33,869 bases of DNA from Frankiaceae bacterium (GCA_030840525.1 JAVEEI010000106.1:1-33869); one strand, 5' to 3'; shown: positions 16,070 through 25,191, counted from the stretch's first letter. The notes: generated by a model not told the origin, from the sequence alone. Program-made: numbers and translations.

Positions 16070-18433
16070 ATGGCATTCGACGTAACCCAGCCTGCCTATG
16101 TGTCGTTGCGTGGCCGTATCACCGAGCGGACGTTGCCAACGCTGGCATGGGTCGGCTCGGGTCTGAGCGCCGCCGCGGGTGTGCCGACCTGGCCAGGCTT
16201 GCGGGCGCGCCTCGTTGAGGTCGGCCGGGCGACAGCCGCAACGTTGTCCCCTGACGCAGCATCGAGAATGGCATCGGAGTTGGACTCCATCAGTTCCGAG
16301 CGAGACTATTGGCTCGCCTTTCAGCGCCTCGAGCACCTCTTGGGCCGTGCGACGTATCGCGAGACGATCCGGGAGTCGTTGGCCGCCGCTAACAGCACCA
16401 CATTGCCCTCTGCCTACAGACGGCTCTGGGAGTTGCCTCTCAGCGGTGTTCTCACGCTGAATCTCGATCGGCTGGTCAGCCGGGGCGCACATTTGCATGA
16501 CCCAAACGCAAATATCGTAGAGTTTTCGGGGCGCGACGTGCCGCGTCTGTTGCCATTGCTGAACAGTCCTCGTCGCTTCATCGCCAACCTCCATGGGGTT
16601 CTGGACGATGCCGAAAGCTGGATCTTCACGTACGACGAACTCCAAAGATTGATGAACGGAAGTCTGTATCAAAATTTCCTTCGGACCTGCTTTGGCACCT
16701 TCTCTAATGTCTTCTTCGGCATCTCTACCGACGACGTTGCGGTAAGTCGACAGCTACAATGGCTTACTGAGCAGGGCGCTGAGACGCCCACTCATTATTG
16801 GGTTACTTCACGAAACGACGAGCGAACTCATCGCTGGGCCGAGAGCGTCAATGTCAGGCTAATCACATATCGAGCTTCCGGTGGCGACCACAGCGAGGTG
16901 CTGCAATTCTTTGACGATCTGTGCAGCTATGTGCCAGTTGAAGCATCCGCCGTGGCGCCCGTCACCCTCGAGCGGGAGCTGTCTAAAGAGGGCCTCCCTC
17001 CTGCTTCGGAACTCGCAATGTGGTCGGCCGACCGGATACGCGAAGTCCTGAACGCGCATGCGCAAAAGCTGCTCGGATCGCAACCCGGCGACGCAGAATA
17101 TCTAGCGTATGAAGCATTCACGCGAGATTACGACGAGGCTATTTACCGAGCTTGGTATACACCGCGAAGCGGTGCAAATATGCTTCTCGGATATCGACTG
17201 GACGCACAAGTAGCTCGCGGCGCCTTCGGCCGCGTTTACCGAGCAATTGCGCCCAACGGGGATCTCGTTGCCGTCAAGGTGCTGCTAGAGGATATTCGTA
17301 GCGATCCAGAATTGTTGAAAAGCTTTCGCCGGGGCGTTCGGTCGATGAGAATCGTTAGTGAACACGGCGTGGCGGGTGTTGTGAATTACCTTGAGGCATC
17401 TGAGATCCCGGCTTTCGTGACGATGGAGTGGGTCGAAGGACCCAATCTGGAGGACGCGAAGAACGCTCGACGACTCGACAACTGGTACGACATCCTCGCA
17501 GTTGCGGCCGATTTGACTGATGTACTTCGTCGCGCTCATGCCCTTCCTGAGCGTGTTCTTCATCGCGACTTGCGACCCGCGAATGTCATGCTGCGCAACT
17601 TCTGGACGGACCCGGACGACTGGGAGGTTGTCGTTTTGGATTTCGACTTGTCTTGGCATCGTGGCGCGGAAGAGAAGTCCGTCGTATACACGACGGCTGC
17701 TGGCTACCTGGCGCCAGAGCAGGTGCAGCCGGTGCACGGTGCAACGACGCGCAGCGCCGCAGTCGATGCCTTTGGGCTAGGAATGACTCTGTTGTTCTTG
17801 TGCAGCGGCCATCACCCGAACCCAAATGAACACCTGCATCGGTCGTATGAGTCAGATGTTTGCGCGGCTACAGCCTCGATACAACCCGCTGACTGGGTGT
17901 CTCTTCCCGCTCGGTTTGCGAGGGTAATCCTGGCCGCCACACGACACAGGCAAGCGGAGCGGTGGGACTTGTCGGAGATCGCAGGAGAGCTAGCCCGTTT
18001 GCGGGAGGGGCTTTCTGGCTCGAACCAACTGTTGTCGCCTGAGTTGGTCACCGAAGAGCTGGCGGCTCGGACCGGGTCACTTCACGGCTACGCGTGGACG
18101 CCTGACACCGCGACTGCGCGCCGGGAGCTTGCATCTGGAGTTGTCGTCCAGGTTCAGGCTGACGAACCGGCGGCATCGGTATGCCTGTCGTTGGATTGGG
18201 CGGCGACGGGAATGGAGCAGCGGCAGGGGCTACACAAGTACGTCTCAGCTGCCGCGACCGCTGCGACCGCCAGACTACGCTCTGCCGGTTTTGAGCGAAT
18301 CCAGAGCGAGACCGAGGGCCAGTCGATGCACTTGCGTTATCGAGCTACGGTCAGCGCAGTGGCTGCAGACATCTCACGAGCCGCGAAACACCTCGATGAG
18401 GCGCTCGCCACTATGCGATTCTCTGACGACTAA
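16070..18433 (+). CDS. SIR2-like domain fused to Ser/Thr protein kinase (candidate defence protein)
   Basis: A 787-residue soluble protein. The SIR2_2-like domain (about 20-290) keeps the NAD-binding GSGLSAAAGVPTW loop (29-41), TLNLD (129-133, giving N131 and D133), the catalytic histidine in NLHG (H175), and FGIS (216-219). A helical linker (about 300-370) leads to a kinase domain (about 374-650). Its features are the Gly-rich loop VARGAFGRVY (381-390), AVK lysine K403, HRDLRPAN (catalytic D500, N505), DFD at 524-526 in place of DFG, and APE at 548-550. The last about 130 residues are unrecognised. There is no membrane helix, unlike PASTA kinases. Base composition is far lower than neighbours (hand counts of 60-base lines: 57% and 52% GC against 80% in glmM), so transfer is likely. 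SIR2 domains in defence proteins degrade NAD+; the kinase may sense or gate this. ATG 16070 has GGGGG 6 nt upstream; ATG 16052 is a weaker option. Confidence 0.83.
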   Translation: MAFDVTQPAYVSLRGRITERTLPTLAWVGSGLSAAAGVPTWPGLRARLVEVGRATAATLSPDAASRMASELDSISSERDYWLAFQRLEHLLGRATYRETIRESLAAANSTTLPSAYRRLWELPLSGVLTLNLDRLVSRGAHLHDPNANIVEFSGRDVPRLLPLLNSPRRFIANLHGVLDDAESWIFTYDELQRLMNGSLYQNFLRTCFGTFSNVFFGISTDDVAVSRQLQWLTEQGAETPTHYWVTSRNDERTHRWAESVNVRLITYRASGGDHSEVLQFFDDLCSYVPVEASAVAPVTLERELSKEGLPPASELAMWSADRIREVLNAHAQKLLGSQPGDAEYLAYEAFTRDYDEAIYRAWYTPRSGANMLLGYRLDAQVARGAFGRVYRAIAPNGDLVAVKVLLEDIRSDPELLKSFRRGVRSMRIVSEHGVAGVVNYLEASEIPAFVTMEWVEGPNLEDAKNARRLDNWYDILAVAADLTDVLRRAHALPERVLHRDLRPANVMLRNFWTDPDDWEVVVLDFDLSWHRGAEEKSVVYTTAAGYLAPEQVQPVHGATTRSAAVDAFGLGMTLLFLCSGHHPNPNEHLHRSYESDVCAATASIQPADWVSLPARFARVILAATRHRQAERWDLSEIAGELARLREGLSGSNQLLSPELVTEELAARTGSLHGYAWTPDTATARRELASGVVVQVQADEPAASVCLSLDWAATGMEQRQGLHKYVSAAATAATARLRSAGFERIQSETEGQSMHLRYRATVSAVAADISRAAKHLDEALATMRFSDD

Positions 18434-18597
18434 GCGTCGGGTTTCTTGCAAGGCTCGGCACGCTTAAGCTCGAAGGCAACCGTGCGCTTCCCGTCGGGCC
18501 GCGTGATCCCGTGAACTTCGGTCGCACTCCCAGATGCTTCGCAAGGCGATCGCGTCCCCGCAGTGTTCGCTGAAGGCCGTTCGTTACGCTGGTCGGC
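18434..18597. promoter_or_regulatory. glmS upstream region with leaderless -10 box (TACGCT, 18585-18590)
   Basis: TACGCT matches TANNNT and is followed by exactly 7 nt and then the GTG of glmS. No Shine-Dalgarno is present, so leaderless transcription is the natural reading. The -35 is not clear. The rest of the 164-bp region holds no supported gene; a short open frame on the minus strand here is discussed under findings. Confidence 0.5.
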
Positions 18598-20445
18598 GTG
18601 TGCGGCATCGTCGGGTACGTCGGTGAACAACCCGCTCTCGACGTCGTCATGCAGGGCTTACGACGACTCGAGTACCGCGGCTACGACAGCGCCGGCGTCG
18701 CCGTCCTCGACCCCGGCACCCACGCGCTCAACGTCGCCCGCAAGGCCGGCAAGCTCGCCAACCTCGACGCCGAGCTCGCCGAGACCGAGCTTCCCGGCAG
18801 CCTCGGCATCGGCCACACCCGGTGGGCCACCCACGGCGCCCCGACCGACCGCAACGCGCACCCGCACCGCGACTGCTCCGGCGCCGTCGCCGTCGTACAC
18901 AACGGCACCCTGGAGAACTTCGCCGAGCTGCGCGACGGCCTGACCGAGCGCGGCCACCACCTCGCCAGCGACACCGACACCGAGGCCGTCGCGCACCTGA
19001 TCGAGGAACGGTACGACGCTGCCGGCACGGGGGCCGACCTCGCCGCCGCGGTCCGCGCCGTGGCGAAGGAGCTCGACGGCTCGTTCGTCCTCGTCGTCGC
19101 GCACCGCGACCAGCCCGACCTCGTCGTCGGCGCCCGCCGCAACCTTCCGCTCGTCATCGGGCTCGGCGACGGCGAGAACTTCCTCGCCAGCGACGTCACC
19201 GCGTTCATCGCCTACACCCGCGAAGCCCGGGCCGTCGACCAGGACCAGGTCGTCGAGCTGCGCCGCGAAGGCGTCCGCGTCACCGACCTCGACGGCAACG
19301 AGGTCGCCGGCGACACCTACCACGTCGACTGGGACACCGCCGCCGCCGAAAAGGCCGGCTACGAGTACTTCATGCTCAAGGAGATCGAGGAGCAGCCGGA
19401 GGCGGTGGCCGAGACGATCGGCGGCCGGCTCGGCCGCGACGGCCGGCTCCGCCTCGACGAGCTGGCGATCAGCGACGAGGACATCCGCGGCTTCCACCAG
19501 GTCGTCATCGTCGCGTGCGGGTCGTCGTACCACTCGGGGTTGGTCGGCAAGTACGCGATCGAGCGGTGGACCAGGCTTCCTACCCAGGTGGAGATCGCGA
19601 GCGAGTTCCGCTACCGCGACCCGGTCGTCGGCCGCGACACCCTCGTCATCGCGATCAGCCAGAGCGGCGAGACCGCCGACACGCTCGAAGCGCTCCGGCA
19701 CGCGCGCCAGCAGGGCGCGTGGGTGATGGCGGTGACCAACACCGTCGGGTCGTCGATCGCGCGCGAGAGCGACGCGGTCTTCTACACCCGCAGCGGGCCG
19801 GAGATCGCGGTGGCGTCGACCAAGGCCGTCATGACCCAGCTCGCCGCGGTCTACCTCGTCGGGCTGCACCTCGCGCAGGTCCGCGGTACCCGCGACGGCG
19901 ACGAGGTGCGCTCGCACTACGCCGACCTCGCCGCGATTCCGGACCTCATCGCGGAGACGCTCACCCGGATGGACCCGATGCGCAAGGTGGCCCGCGAGAT
20001 CAGCGCGGCCGAGCGGGTGCTGTTCCTCGGCCGGCACGTCGGCTACCCGATGGCGCTCGAAGGCGCGCTGAAACTCAAGGAGCTCGCGTACGTCTCGGCC
20101 GAGGGCTTCCCCGCCGGCGAGATCAAGCACGGGCCGATCGCGCTGATCGAGCAAGGCACTCCGGTCGTCGTCCTCGCGACGCGGCACGCGCTCGCGCCGA
20201 AGCTCGTCACCAACGTGCAGGAGATCAAGGCGCGCGGTGCGCGCACGATCGTCATCGCGACCGACGGCGACGAGTCCGCCACCCCGTACGCCGACGACCT
20301 CATCCGAATACCAGATACGAAGTCGCTGCTGTCGCCGCTGCTGACACTGGTGCCGATGCAGGTGTTCTCGGCGGAGTTCGCGATGGCCCGCGGGCTCGAC
20401 GTCGACCAGCCGCGCAACCTCGCGAAGTCCGTCACCGTCGAGTGA
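18598..20445 (+). CDS. glmS: Glutamine-fructose-6-phosphate aminotransferase (isomerizing)
   Basis: A 615-residue enzyme making glucosamine-6-phosphate from fructose-6-phosphate and glutamine, the entry to UDP-GlcNAc synthesis. After Met removal, Cys2 of MCGIVGYVG is the N-terminal nucleophile of the glutaminase domain. GHTRWATHG and HNGTLENF follow in that domain. The two SIS isomerase domains carry ACGSSYHSG and SQSGETADT, then the [26 protein letters not shown] segment. The end [15 protein letters not shown] is the family C-terminus. Full length and intact. The inserted SIR2-kinase gene separates it from glmM. acpS follows after 1 bp. Confidence 0.97.
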   Translation: MCGIVGYVGEQPALDVVMQGLRRLEYRGYDSAGVAVLDPGTHALNVARKAGKLANLDAELAETELPGSLGIGHTRWATHGAPTDRNAHPHRDCSGAVAVVHNGTLENFAELRDGLTERGHHLASDTDTEAVAHLIEERYDAAGTGADLAAAVRAVAKELDGSFVLVVAHRDQPDLVVGARRNLPLVIGLGDGENFLASDVTAFIAYTREARAVDQDQVVELRREGVRVTDLDGNEVAGDTYHVDWDTAAAEKAGYEYFMLKEIEEQPEAVAETIGGRLGRDGRLRLDELAISDEDIRGFHQVVIVACGSSYHSGLVGKYAIERWTRLPTQVEIASEFRYRDPVVGRDTLVIAISQSGETADTLEALRHARQQGAWVMAVTNTVGSSIARESDAVFYTRSGPEIAVASTKAVMTQLAAVYLVGLHLAQVRGTRDGDEVRSHYADLAAIPDLIAETLTRMDPMRKVAREISAAERVLFLGRHVGYPMALEGALKLKELAYVSAEGFPAGEIKHGPIALIEQGTPVVVLATRHALAPKLVTNVQEIKARGARTIVIATDGDESATPYADDLIRIPDTKSLLSPLLTLVPMQVFSAEFAMARGLDVDQPRNLAKSVTVE

Positions 20446-20446
20446 C

Positions 20447-20797
20447 GTGATCGTCGGAGTCGGGGTCGACCTCGTCGACCTCGCGCGCTTCAAGGAGTCG
20501 CTGGACCGTACCCCGGGGCTCGCCGACCGGCTGTTCACCGCGACCGAGCGCGCGCTCGGGGTCGCCTCGTTGGCCGCGAACTTCGCTGCCAAGGAGGCGG
20601 TCGCGAAGGTACTCGGTGCACCGCGCGGGTTGCAGTGGCACGACGTCGAGGTGACGCGCTCGGAGTCCGGCCGGCCCGAGCTCGCGGTGTCTGGTTCGGT
20701 CGCGGCGGCGGCCGCTGGCCTCGGCGTGATGCGGTGGCACGTCTCGCTGTCGCACGACGCGGGGATGGCCGTTGCGATGGTGGTGGCCGAGTCGTGA
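20447..20797 (+). CDS. acpS: Holo-[acyl-carrier-protein] synthase
   Basis: A 116-residue phosphopantetheinyl transferase that attaches the 4'-phosphopantetheine arm of CoA to acyl carrier protein. It starts [15 protein letters not shown], where the aspartate of GVDLV binds magnesium. The second signature [16 protein letters not shown] supplies the catalytic glutamate and lysine. [13 protein letters not shown] closes the fold. Normal length. It begins 1 bp after glmS and overlaps the next gene by GTGA, so all three are one transcription unit. Confidence 0.95.
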   Translation: MIVGVGVDLVDLARFKESLDRTPGLADRLFTATERALGVASLAANFAAKEAVAKVLGAPRGLQWHDVEVTRSESGRPELAVSGSVAAAAAGLGVMRWHVSLSHDAGMAVAMVVAES

Positions 20798-22188
20798 GGC
20801 CCGCGTACGGCGTCGACGAGATCCGCGCGGCCGAGCAGCCGCTGCTCGACGCGCTGCCCGCGGGCACGTTGATGGCGCGCGCGTCGACGGCGCTGGCGGC
20901 GCGGTGTGCCGTATTGCTCGGCGGGACGTACGGCGCCCGCGTCGCCCTGCTGGTCGGCAGCGGCAACAACGGCGCCGACGCGCTGCTCGCCGGCCGCGCG
21001 CTCGCGCGCCGGGGCGCGCGCGTGGACGTCGTACGCGTGTCTGACGAGACGTACGACGAGGATCTCTTGGGCTCGGCGGATCTCGTCGTGGACGGCATGG
21101 TGGGCATCGGCGCGCAGGGCCCGTTGCGTCCCAATGCCGCGCGGCTCGCCGAAATTGTCAACGGTTGCAACGGAATCGTCGTCGCGGTCGACATACCGAG
21201 CGGGGTCGACGCGTCGACCGGTGCGGTCGCGGGTGTTGCGGTGCGCGCGGACGTGACGGTGACGTTCGGTGCGATGAAGCCGGGCCTGCTGGTGTCGCCG
21301 GGATCGGATCACGCGGGCATCGTCGACGTCGTCGACATCGGGTTGTCGTTGCCGCCCGCGCAGATCGCGGCGCTCGACGCCGACGACGTCGCCGCGATGC
21401 TGCCGTGGCCGGAGGCCGACAGCGACAAGTACAGCCGCGGCGTCGTCGGCGTCGTCGCCGGCAGCGACCGTTACACCGGCGCCTCGGTGCTGTGCGTCGG
21501 CGGTGCGCTGCACGCGGGTGCGGGGATGGTCCGGTTCGCCGGCGTACCGGCCGCCGCGGAGGAGGTACGCCGGCACTGGCCGGAAGCGCTCGTGACCGCG
21601 ACCGACGACGTGCTTGGTGTCGGCCGGGTACAGAGCTGGGTCGTCGGGTCGGGTCTCGGCACCGGGCCGGAAGCGACCGCCATCGTGACGGCCGTGCTCG
21701 GCACCGATGTCCCGGTCGTGATCGACGCCGACGCGCTGTCCGTCGTCGCCGCGCGCCCGTCGCTCGTCGCGGACCGCCGCGCGCCGACCTTGCTGACACC
21801 GCACGCGGGCGAGTTCGCCCGGCTGGTCGGCCGCGACCGCGCCGACGTCGAGGCACACCGGCTGCGGTCCGCGCAGCACGCGGCCCGCGAGCTGGGCGCG
21901 ACCGTGCTGCTCAAGGGCTCGACGACCGTCGTCGCGGACCCGTCCGGCCAGACCCGGGTCAACACGGCGCAGACGCCGTACCTCGCGACGGCGGGCAGTG
22001 GCGACGTACTCGCCGGGGTCTGCGGCACGCTGCTCGCGGCCGGCCTGTCGGCGCTCGACGCCGGTGCGGCCGGCGCGTACCTGCACGGCCTGGCCGCCGT
22101 GCTGGCGGCGGGTGTCCCGCCGGCGCAGGTCACGCCGCGCGAGGTCGCGGCCACGCTGCCCGAGGCGGTGCGTACGGTCCGGCGGTAA
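20794..22188 (+). CDS. nnr: Bifunctional NAD(P)H-hydrate epimerase / ADP-dependent NAD(P)H-hydrate dehydratase
   Basis: A 464-residue repair enzyme for hydrated NADH and NADPH. The N-terminal epimerase half (about 1-205) has [16 protein letters not shown] and [14 protein letters not shown]. The C-terminal ribokinase-like dehydratase half has [36 protein letters not shown], and the active-site loop [11 protein letters not shown]. Both halves look intact, so both reactions are expected. GTG 20794 overlaps the acpS stop. The position between acpS and alr is standard for actinobacteria, although here a DUF3800 gene intervenes before alr. Confidence 0.95.
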   Translation: MRPAYGVDEIRAAEQPLLDALPAGTLMARASTALAARCAVLLGGTYGARVALLVGSGNNGADALLAGRALARRGARVDVVRVSDETYDEDLLGSADLVVDGMVGIGAQGPLRPNAARLAEIVNGCNGIVVAVDIPSGVDASTGAVAGVAVRADVTVTFGAMKPGLLVSPGSDHAGIVDVVDIGLSLPPAQIAALDADDVAAMLPWPEADSDKYSRGVVGVVAGSDRYTGASVLCVGGALHAGAGMVRFAGVPAAAEEVRRHWPEALVTATDDVLGVGRVQSWVVGSGLGTGPEATAIVTAVLGTDVPVVIDADALSVVAARPSLVADRRAPTLLTPHAGEFARLVGRDRADVEAHRLRSAQHAARELGATVLLKGSTTVVADPSGQTRVNTAQTPYLATAGSGDVLAGVCGTLLAAGLSALDAGAAGAYLHGLAAVLAAGVPPAQVTPREVAATLPEAVRTVRR

Positions 22189-22219
22189 CGCCGCGCCCTC
22201 GTCCGAGCGAGCGGCGGTT

Positions 22220-22240
22220 GGACAACATACTGTCCGTCAC
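22220..22240 (+). promoter_or_regulatory. Inverted repeat plus leaderless -10 box of the DUF3800 gene
   Basis: GGACA-N6-TGTCC (22220-22235) is a perfect inverted repeat. TACTGT (22228-22233, TANNNT) runs from its spacer into the right arm and is followed by 7 nt and then the GTG at 22241. A repressor bound to the repeat would block this promoter. The repeat does not match the actinobacterial SOS box. Confidence 0.5.
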
Positions 22241-22894
22241 GTGGCTGACTTCTATATGTACGCGGACGAGACCGGCGACCTCGATATGACCGGCTCGCCT
22301 GGCTCGAGTTCGTACTTCGGATTCGGCACGGCTGTGTTCGAGGGCTTGCACGGGGAGTGCCTGATGGAGGGACTCGCCTTGCGCTGCAAGTTGGAGGGCC
22401 AAGGCGTCAACCTGCCGAAGGGCTTCCACGCGAAGAACGACTCGCACGCCACGCGAGACGAGGTGTTCGAGCTCATCAAGCGGCAGCGGCCACGGATCGA
22501 CCTGACCTTTCTGGCCAAGAACAAGGCGTACCCGTCGATCCGGGAACGGGGCCAGACGTACCTCTACAAGCTGGCGTGGTACCTGCACTTCAAAGAGATC
22601 ATCCTGCGTGTGTGCGCGCCCGGAGACACGCTCTACGTCATCGCGGCGACGCTGAAAACTCAGAAGAAGGCCGGCAACGCACGGGCCGCGCTGAAGGAGG
22701 TATGCGTGCAGGTAGCCCGCGGCCGGAATGTCGTCCTGTGCGTCTGGGACGCACCCAGTTCGTGGGGTGTCCAGGTCGCCGACTACGGGCTGTGGGCGGC
22801 CCAGCGAGTGCTGGAGAGCAGGCCGTGCCCGTGGTACGACCCCTGCATCAAGCCGACGGCTGCAACGAGGTTCCTGCCGTGGGGTCGGGCATAG
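22241..22894 (+). CDS. DUF3800 domain protein
   Basis: A 217-residue protein with the DUF3800 opening: a hydrophobic strand followed by D-E-T-G-D (YMYADETGDLD, residues 5-15). It has the closing QVADYGLWAAQRV segment (178-190) with conserved D181. FHAKNDSH at 62-69 is a further polar motif. The domain is thought to have an RNase H-like fold with acidic active-site residues, and its genes are common in prophages and defence islands, but its biochemical role is not established. It interrupts the usual nnr-alr order and has somewhat lower GC than neighbours (62% in one 60-base line counted by hand). No partner gene is adjacent. GTG 22241 fits the promoter spacing; ATG 22256 would cut into the domain. 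Confidence 0.78.
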   Translation: MADFYMYADETGDLDMTGSPGSSSYFGFGTAVFEGLHGECLMEGLALRCKLEGQGVNLPKGFHAKNDSHATRDEVFELIKRQRPRIDLTFLAKNKAYPSIRERGQTYLYKLAWYLHFKEIILRVCAPGDTLYVIAATLKTQKKAGNARAALKEVCVQVARGRNVVLCVWDAPSSWGVQVADYGLWAAQRVLESRPCPWYDPCIKPTAATRFLPWGRA

Positions 22895-23108
22895 TTGTGG
22901 CCGGGCTATCTCGGTTTCCCGAGAAGAGGTCCCCTGGACCCCTTGTCACCCGGCCTGTATCGAGGATCGACTACGTCCGTCGCATCGTCAAGTCACGAGG
23001 GGCGTGTCGCAACGTGATTCGGGATCCGGATCGCTGAGAGCGCAATCGTGTCGGCGGTGAGCGCGGGCTAGTTCAAGTGGGCTAGCGGGGATTCCGACAT
23101 ATAGACGC
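22895..23108 (+). other. Gap after the DUF3800 gene; small hairpin and repeated GGGCTAG
   Basis: The 214-bp gap holds a 6-bp hairpin TCTCGG-TTTC-CCGAGA at 22909-22924, a weak terminator candidate without a T-run. Two copies of GGGCTAG lie near 23065-23086. It is less GC-rich than flanking genes and may mark the edge of the inserted segment. No gene seen. Confidence 0.35.
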
Positions 23109-24011
23109 GTGACGATGACGATCCTGCCCGGCCAGCCGCTCGCGACGCCGGACGCGCCGCCCCCGCCGGCACCCAATGCGCAGCACGGTCGTCACGAGCC
23201 GCCGCGTCCGGACCACGGCATCGGCAGCCGCGCGTTGACCATCGGGCTCGCCGGTGTCGTCGCGCTCGCCGCGGCCGGCAGCTGGTACGCCGTCCACCAC
23301 ACGCATGGTGGCGCTACGGCGGCAGTCGGCTCCTCGACCTCACCCGTCGTCATCCACCGACAGGTCGTGCCGGCGAGGTCACTCCGGTTGCCGGTACCGC
23401 ACAGCAGAGCGGCCGCGATGAGCGTCGCCACCAAGGTCTTCACCGTGCTGCCCGCACAGCTGCCGGGGTGGAAGGTCGTCGGTGCGCCGACCTTTCATGT
23501 CGCCGACGCGGCCAGCACCGACCCGGTGAGTCGGGCGGCCGCCAGGTGTGTCGCCGGTGCGAGCTCGCCCGGTGTCGCCGTCGACTCGCCCGACGTGTTC
23601 CACCGCACCGCGACGCCGACGTTGATGAGCGTGTCGGCGGAGCTCGGTTTCGTCCGCTCGCCGGCCCGCGCGGCCGCCGACCTCGCCATCGTCGGGAAGG
23701 CTGCCGCCCGGCAGTGCCTCGCCCGCGCGATCGTCGGCCGGACCGTCGCGATGGGCCCCGGCTCGACATTGCAGTTCACGTCGATGAAGCCGGTGCGGGT
23801 GCCGCGGCACACCGTCGGCCTGGAGTTCGACGGCGTCATCAGGTCGAACGTCGTCGGCGACCAGGCGGTGCGGGTCGTGCTGCTGTTCGCGGTCGACCGC
23901 GCTACCGAGATCACGGTCACGTCCAGCGGGCTCGGCGCGGCGCTACCGCTCGACACCGACCTGCGCGTACTCAACGCGCTCACCGCCCAGACCCACCGCG
24001 TCATCGCCTGA
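23109..24011 (+). CDS. Membrane-anchored protein of unknown function
   Basis: A 300-residue protein I do not recognise. Residues 1-40 are Pro/His-rich and cytosolic, one membrane helix spans about 41-60, and the remaining about 240 residues should lie outside the cell. That outer part has two cysteines, in ARCVAG and RQCLARA, which could form a disulfide, and otherwise mixed alpha/beta content ending in VTVTSSGLG. The layout resembles sensor-like or lipoprotein-like exported proteins of actinobacteria, but no family can be named. The start is GTG 23109 or ATG 23115; neither has a good ribosome site. It lies directly before alr, which may hint at a cell-wall context. Confidence 0.65.
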   Translation: MTMTILPGQPLATPDAPPPPAPNAQHGRHEPPRPDHGIGSRALTIGLAGVVALAAAGSWYAVHHTHGGATAAVGSSTSPVVIHRQVVPARSLRLPVPHSRAAAMSVATKVFTVLPAQLPGWKVVGAPTFHVADAASTDPVSRAAARCVAGASSPGVAVDSPDVFHRTATPTLMSVSAELGFVRSPARAAADLAIVGKAAARQCLARAIVGRTVAMGPGSTLQFTSMKPVRVPRHTVGLEFDGVIRSNVVGDQAVRVVLLFAVDRATEITVTSSGLGAALPLDTDLRVLNALTAQTHRVIA

Positions 24012-24060
24012 CGTCGTCGGCCGGGGCAGGGCCGCAAACGCGGCCTGAAACACTGTCGGG

Positions 24061-25191
24061 GTGAGCCGGTTCGCCGCCGAGATCGACCTCGACGCCATCA
24101 GCGCCAACGTGGCGCGGCTCGACGCGGTCTCCGGCGACGCCGCGGTCATGGCGGTCGTCAAAGCCGACGGTTACGGCCACGGCATGGTCGCGAGTGCGCG
24201 CGCCGCGATCGCCGGCGGCGCGACCTGGCTCGGCGTCGCCTTCGCCGAAGAGGCGTTGGCGCTGCGCGCCGCAGGCGTCGACGTACCGGTCCTCGCGTGG
24301 CTGCTCGCCGAGACCGACGACGTCGAGCCGCTGGTGCGCGCCGACGTCGACGTAAGCGTCAGCGCGCCGTGGGCGCTCGACCGGGCGGTCGCCGCGGCCG
24401 AGCGGTCAGGCCGGCCCGCGCACGTGCACCTCAAGGTCGACACCGGCCTCGGCCGCGCCGGTGCGACCCGCGACGACTGGCCGGACCTCGTCACCGCCGC
24501 GGCGAAGGCCGCCGCCGACGGCACCGTCGAAGTCACCGGCATCTGGTCGCACCTCGCCTACGCCGACGCGCCGGCTCACCCGACGATCGCGGCGCAGCTC
24601 GCGGCGTACGGCGACGCGCTGGAGGTCGCGGATCGGGCCGGCGTGCGGCCGCAAGTCCGCCATCTCGCCAACAGCGCGGCAACCCTCGCGCTGCCCGCCA
24701 CGCACTACGACGTGGTCCGCCCGGGGATTGCGGTCTACGGCCTCTCGCCCGGCCCGGACGTCGGTACGACGGCGGAGCTCGGGCTGCGGCCGGCGATGAC
24801 GTTGCGGGCCGAGGTCGCTCTCGTCAAGCGGGTGCCGGCGGGCCAGGGCGTTTCCTACGCGCACCGCTACACCACCGAACGGGAGACGACGTTGGCGTTG
24901 GTGCCGTTGGGATACGCCGACGGCGTGCCGCGGCACGCGACGAACCTCGGGCCGGTGTCCATCGCCGGCCGTCGCTACCGGGTCAGCGGCACCGTCTGCA
25001 TGGACCAGTTCGTCGTCGACGTCGGCGACGACGCGGTCGAGGTCGGCGACGCCGCCGTACTGTTCGGGCCCGGCGACGCGGGCGAGCCGACCGCCGACGA
25101 CTGGGCCGCCGCGGTCGGCACCATCAACTACGAGATCGTGACGCGGATCGGCTCGCGGGTGCCGCGGACGTACGTCGGGGGTGCGTCGTGA
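24061..25191 (+). CDS. alr: Alanine racemase
   Basis: A 376-residue PLP enzyme interconverting L- and D-alanine for peptidoglycan. The PLP lysine is K34 in AVVKADGYGHG. The opposite catalytic tyrosine is in GQGVSYAHRY, followed by LVPLGYADGVPR and GTVCMDQFVVDVGD. Length and domain order (TIM barrel then beta domain) are normal. GTG 24061 has no Shine-Dalgarno; AACACT at 24049-24054 may serve as a -10 box 6 nt upstream, though it fits less well than the other leaderless promoters here. The stop overlaps the hydrolase gene by GTGA. Confidence 0.96.
   Translation: MSRFAAEIDLDAISANVARLDAVSGDAAVMAVVKADGYGHGMVASARAAIAGGATWLGVAFAEEALALRAAGVDVPVLAWLLAETDDVEPLVRADVDVSVSAPWALDRAVAAAERSGRPAHVHLKVDTGLGRAGATRDDWPDLVTAAAKAAADGTVEVTGIWSHLAYADAPAHPTIAAQLAAYGDALEVADRAGVRPQVRHLANSAATLALPATHYDVVRPGIAVYGLSPGPDVGTTAELGLRPAMTLRAEVALVKRVPAGQGVSYAHRYTTERETTLALVPLGYADGVPRHATNLGPVSIAGRRYRVSGTVCMDQFVVDVGDDAVEVGDAAVLFGPGDAGEPTADDWAAAVGTINYEIVTRIGSRVPRTYVGGAS

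Noticed and set aside
18658..22086. Open frame of more than 1,100 codons on the minus strand
   Set aside because: It runs antisense to glmS, acpS and nnr, is rich in Arg/Asp/Val from GC-biased codons, and has no recognisable motif. It is a shadow of the real genes.
22220..22235. SOS (LexA) box before the DUF3800 gene
   Set aside because: Half-sites GGACA/TGTCC with a 6-bp gap do not match the actinobacterial TCGAAC-N4-GTTCGA box.
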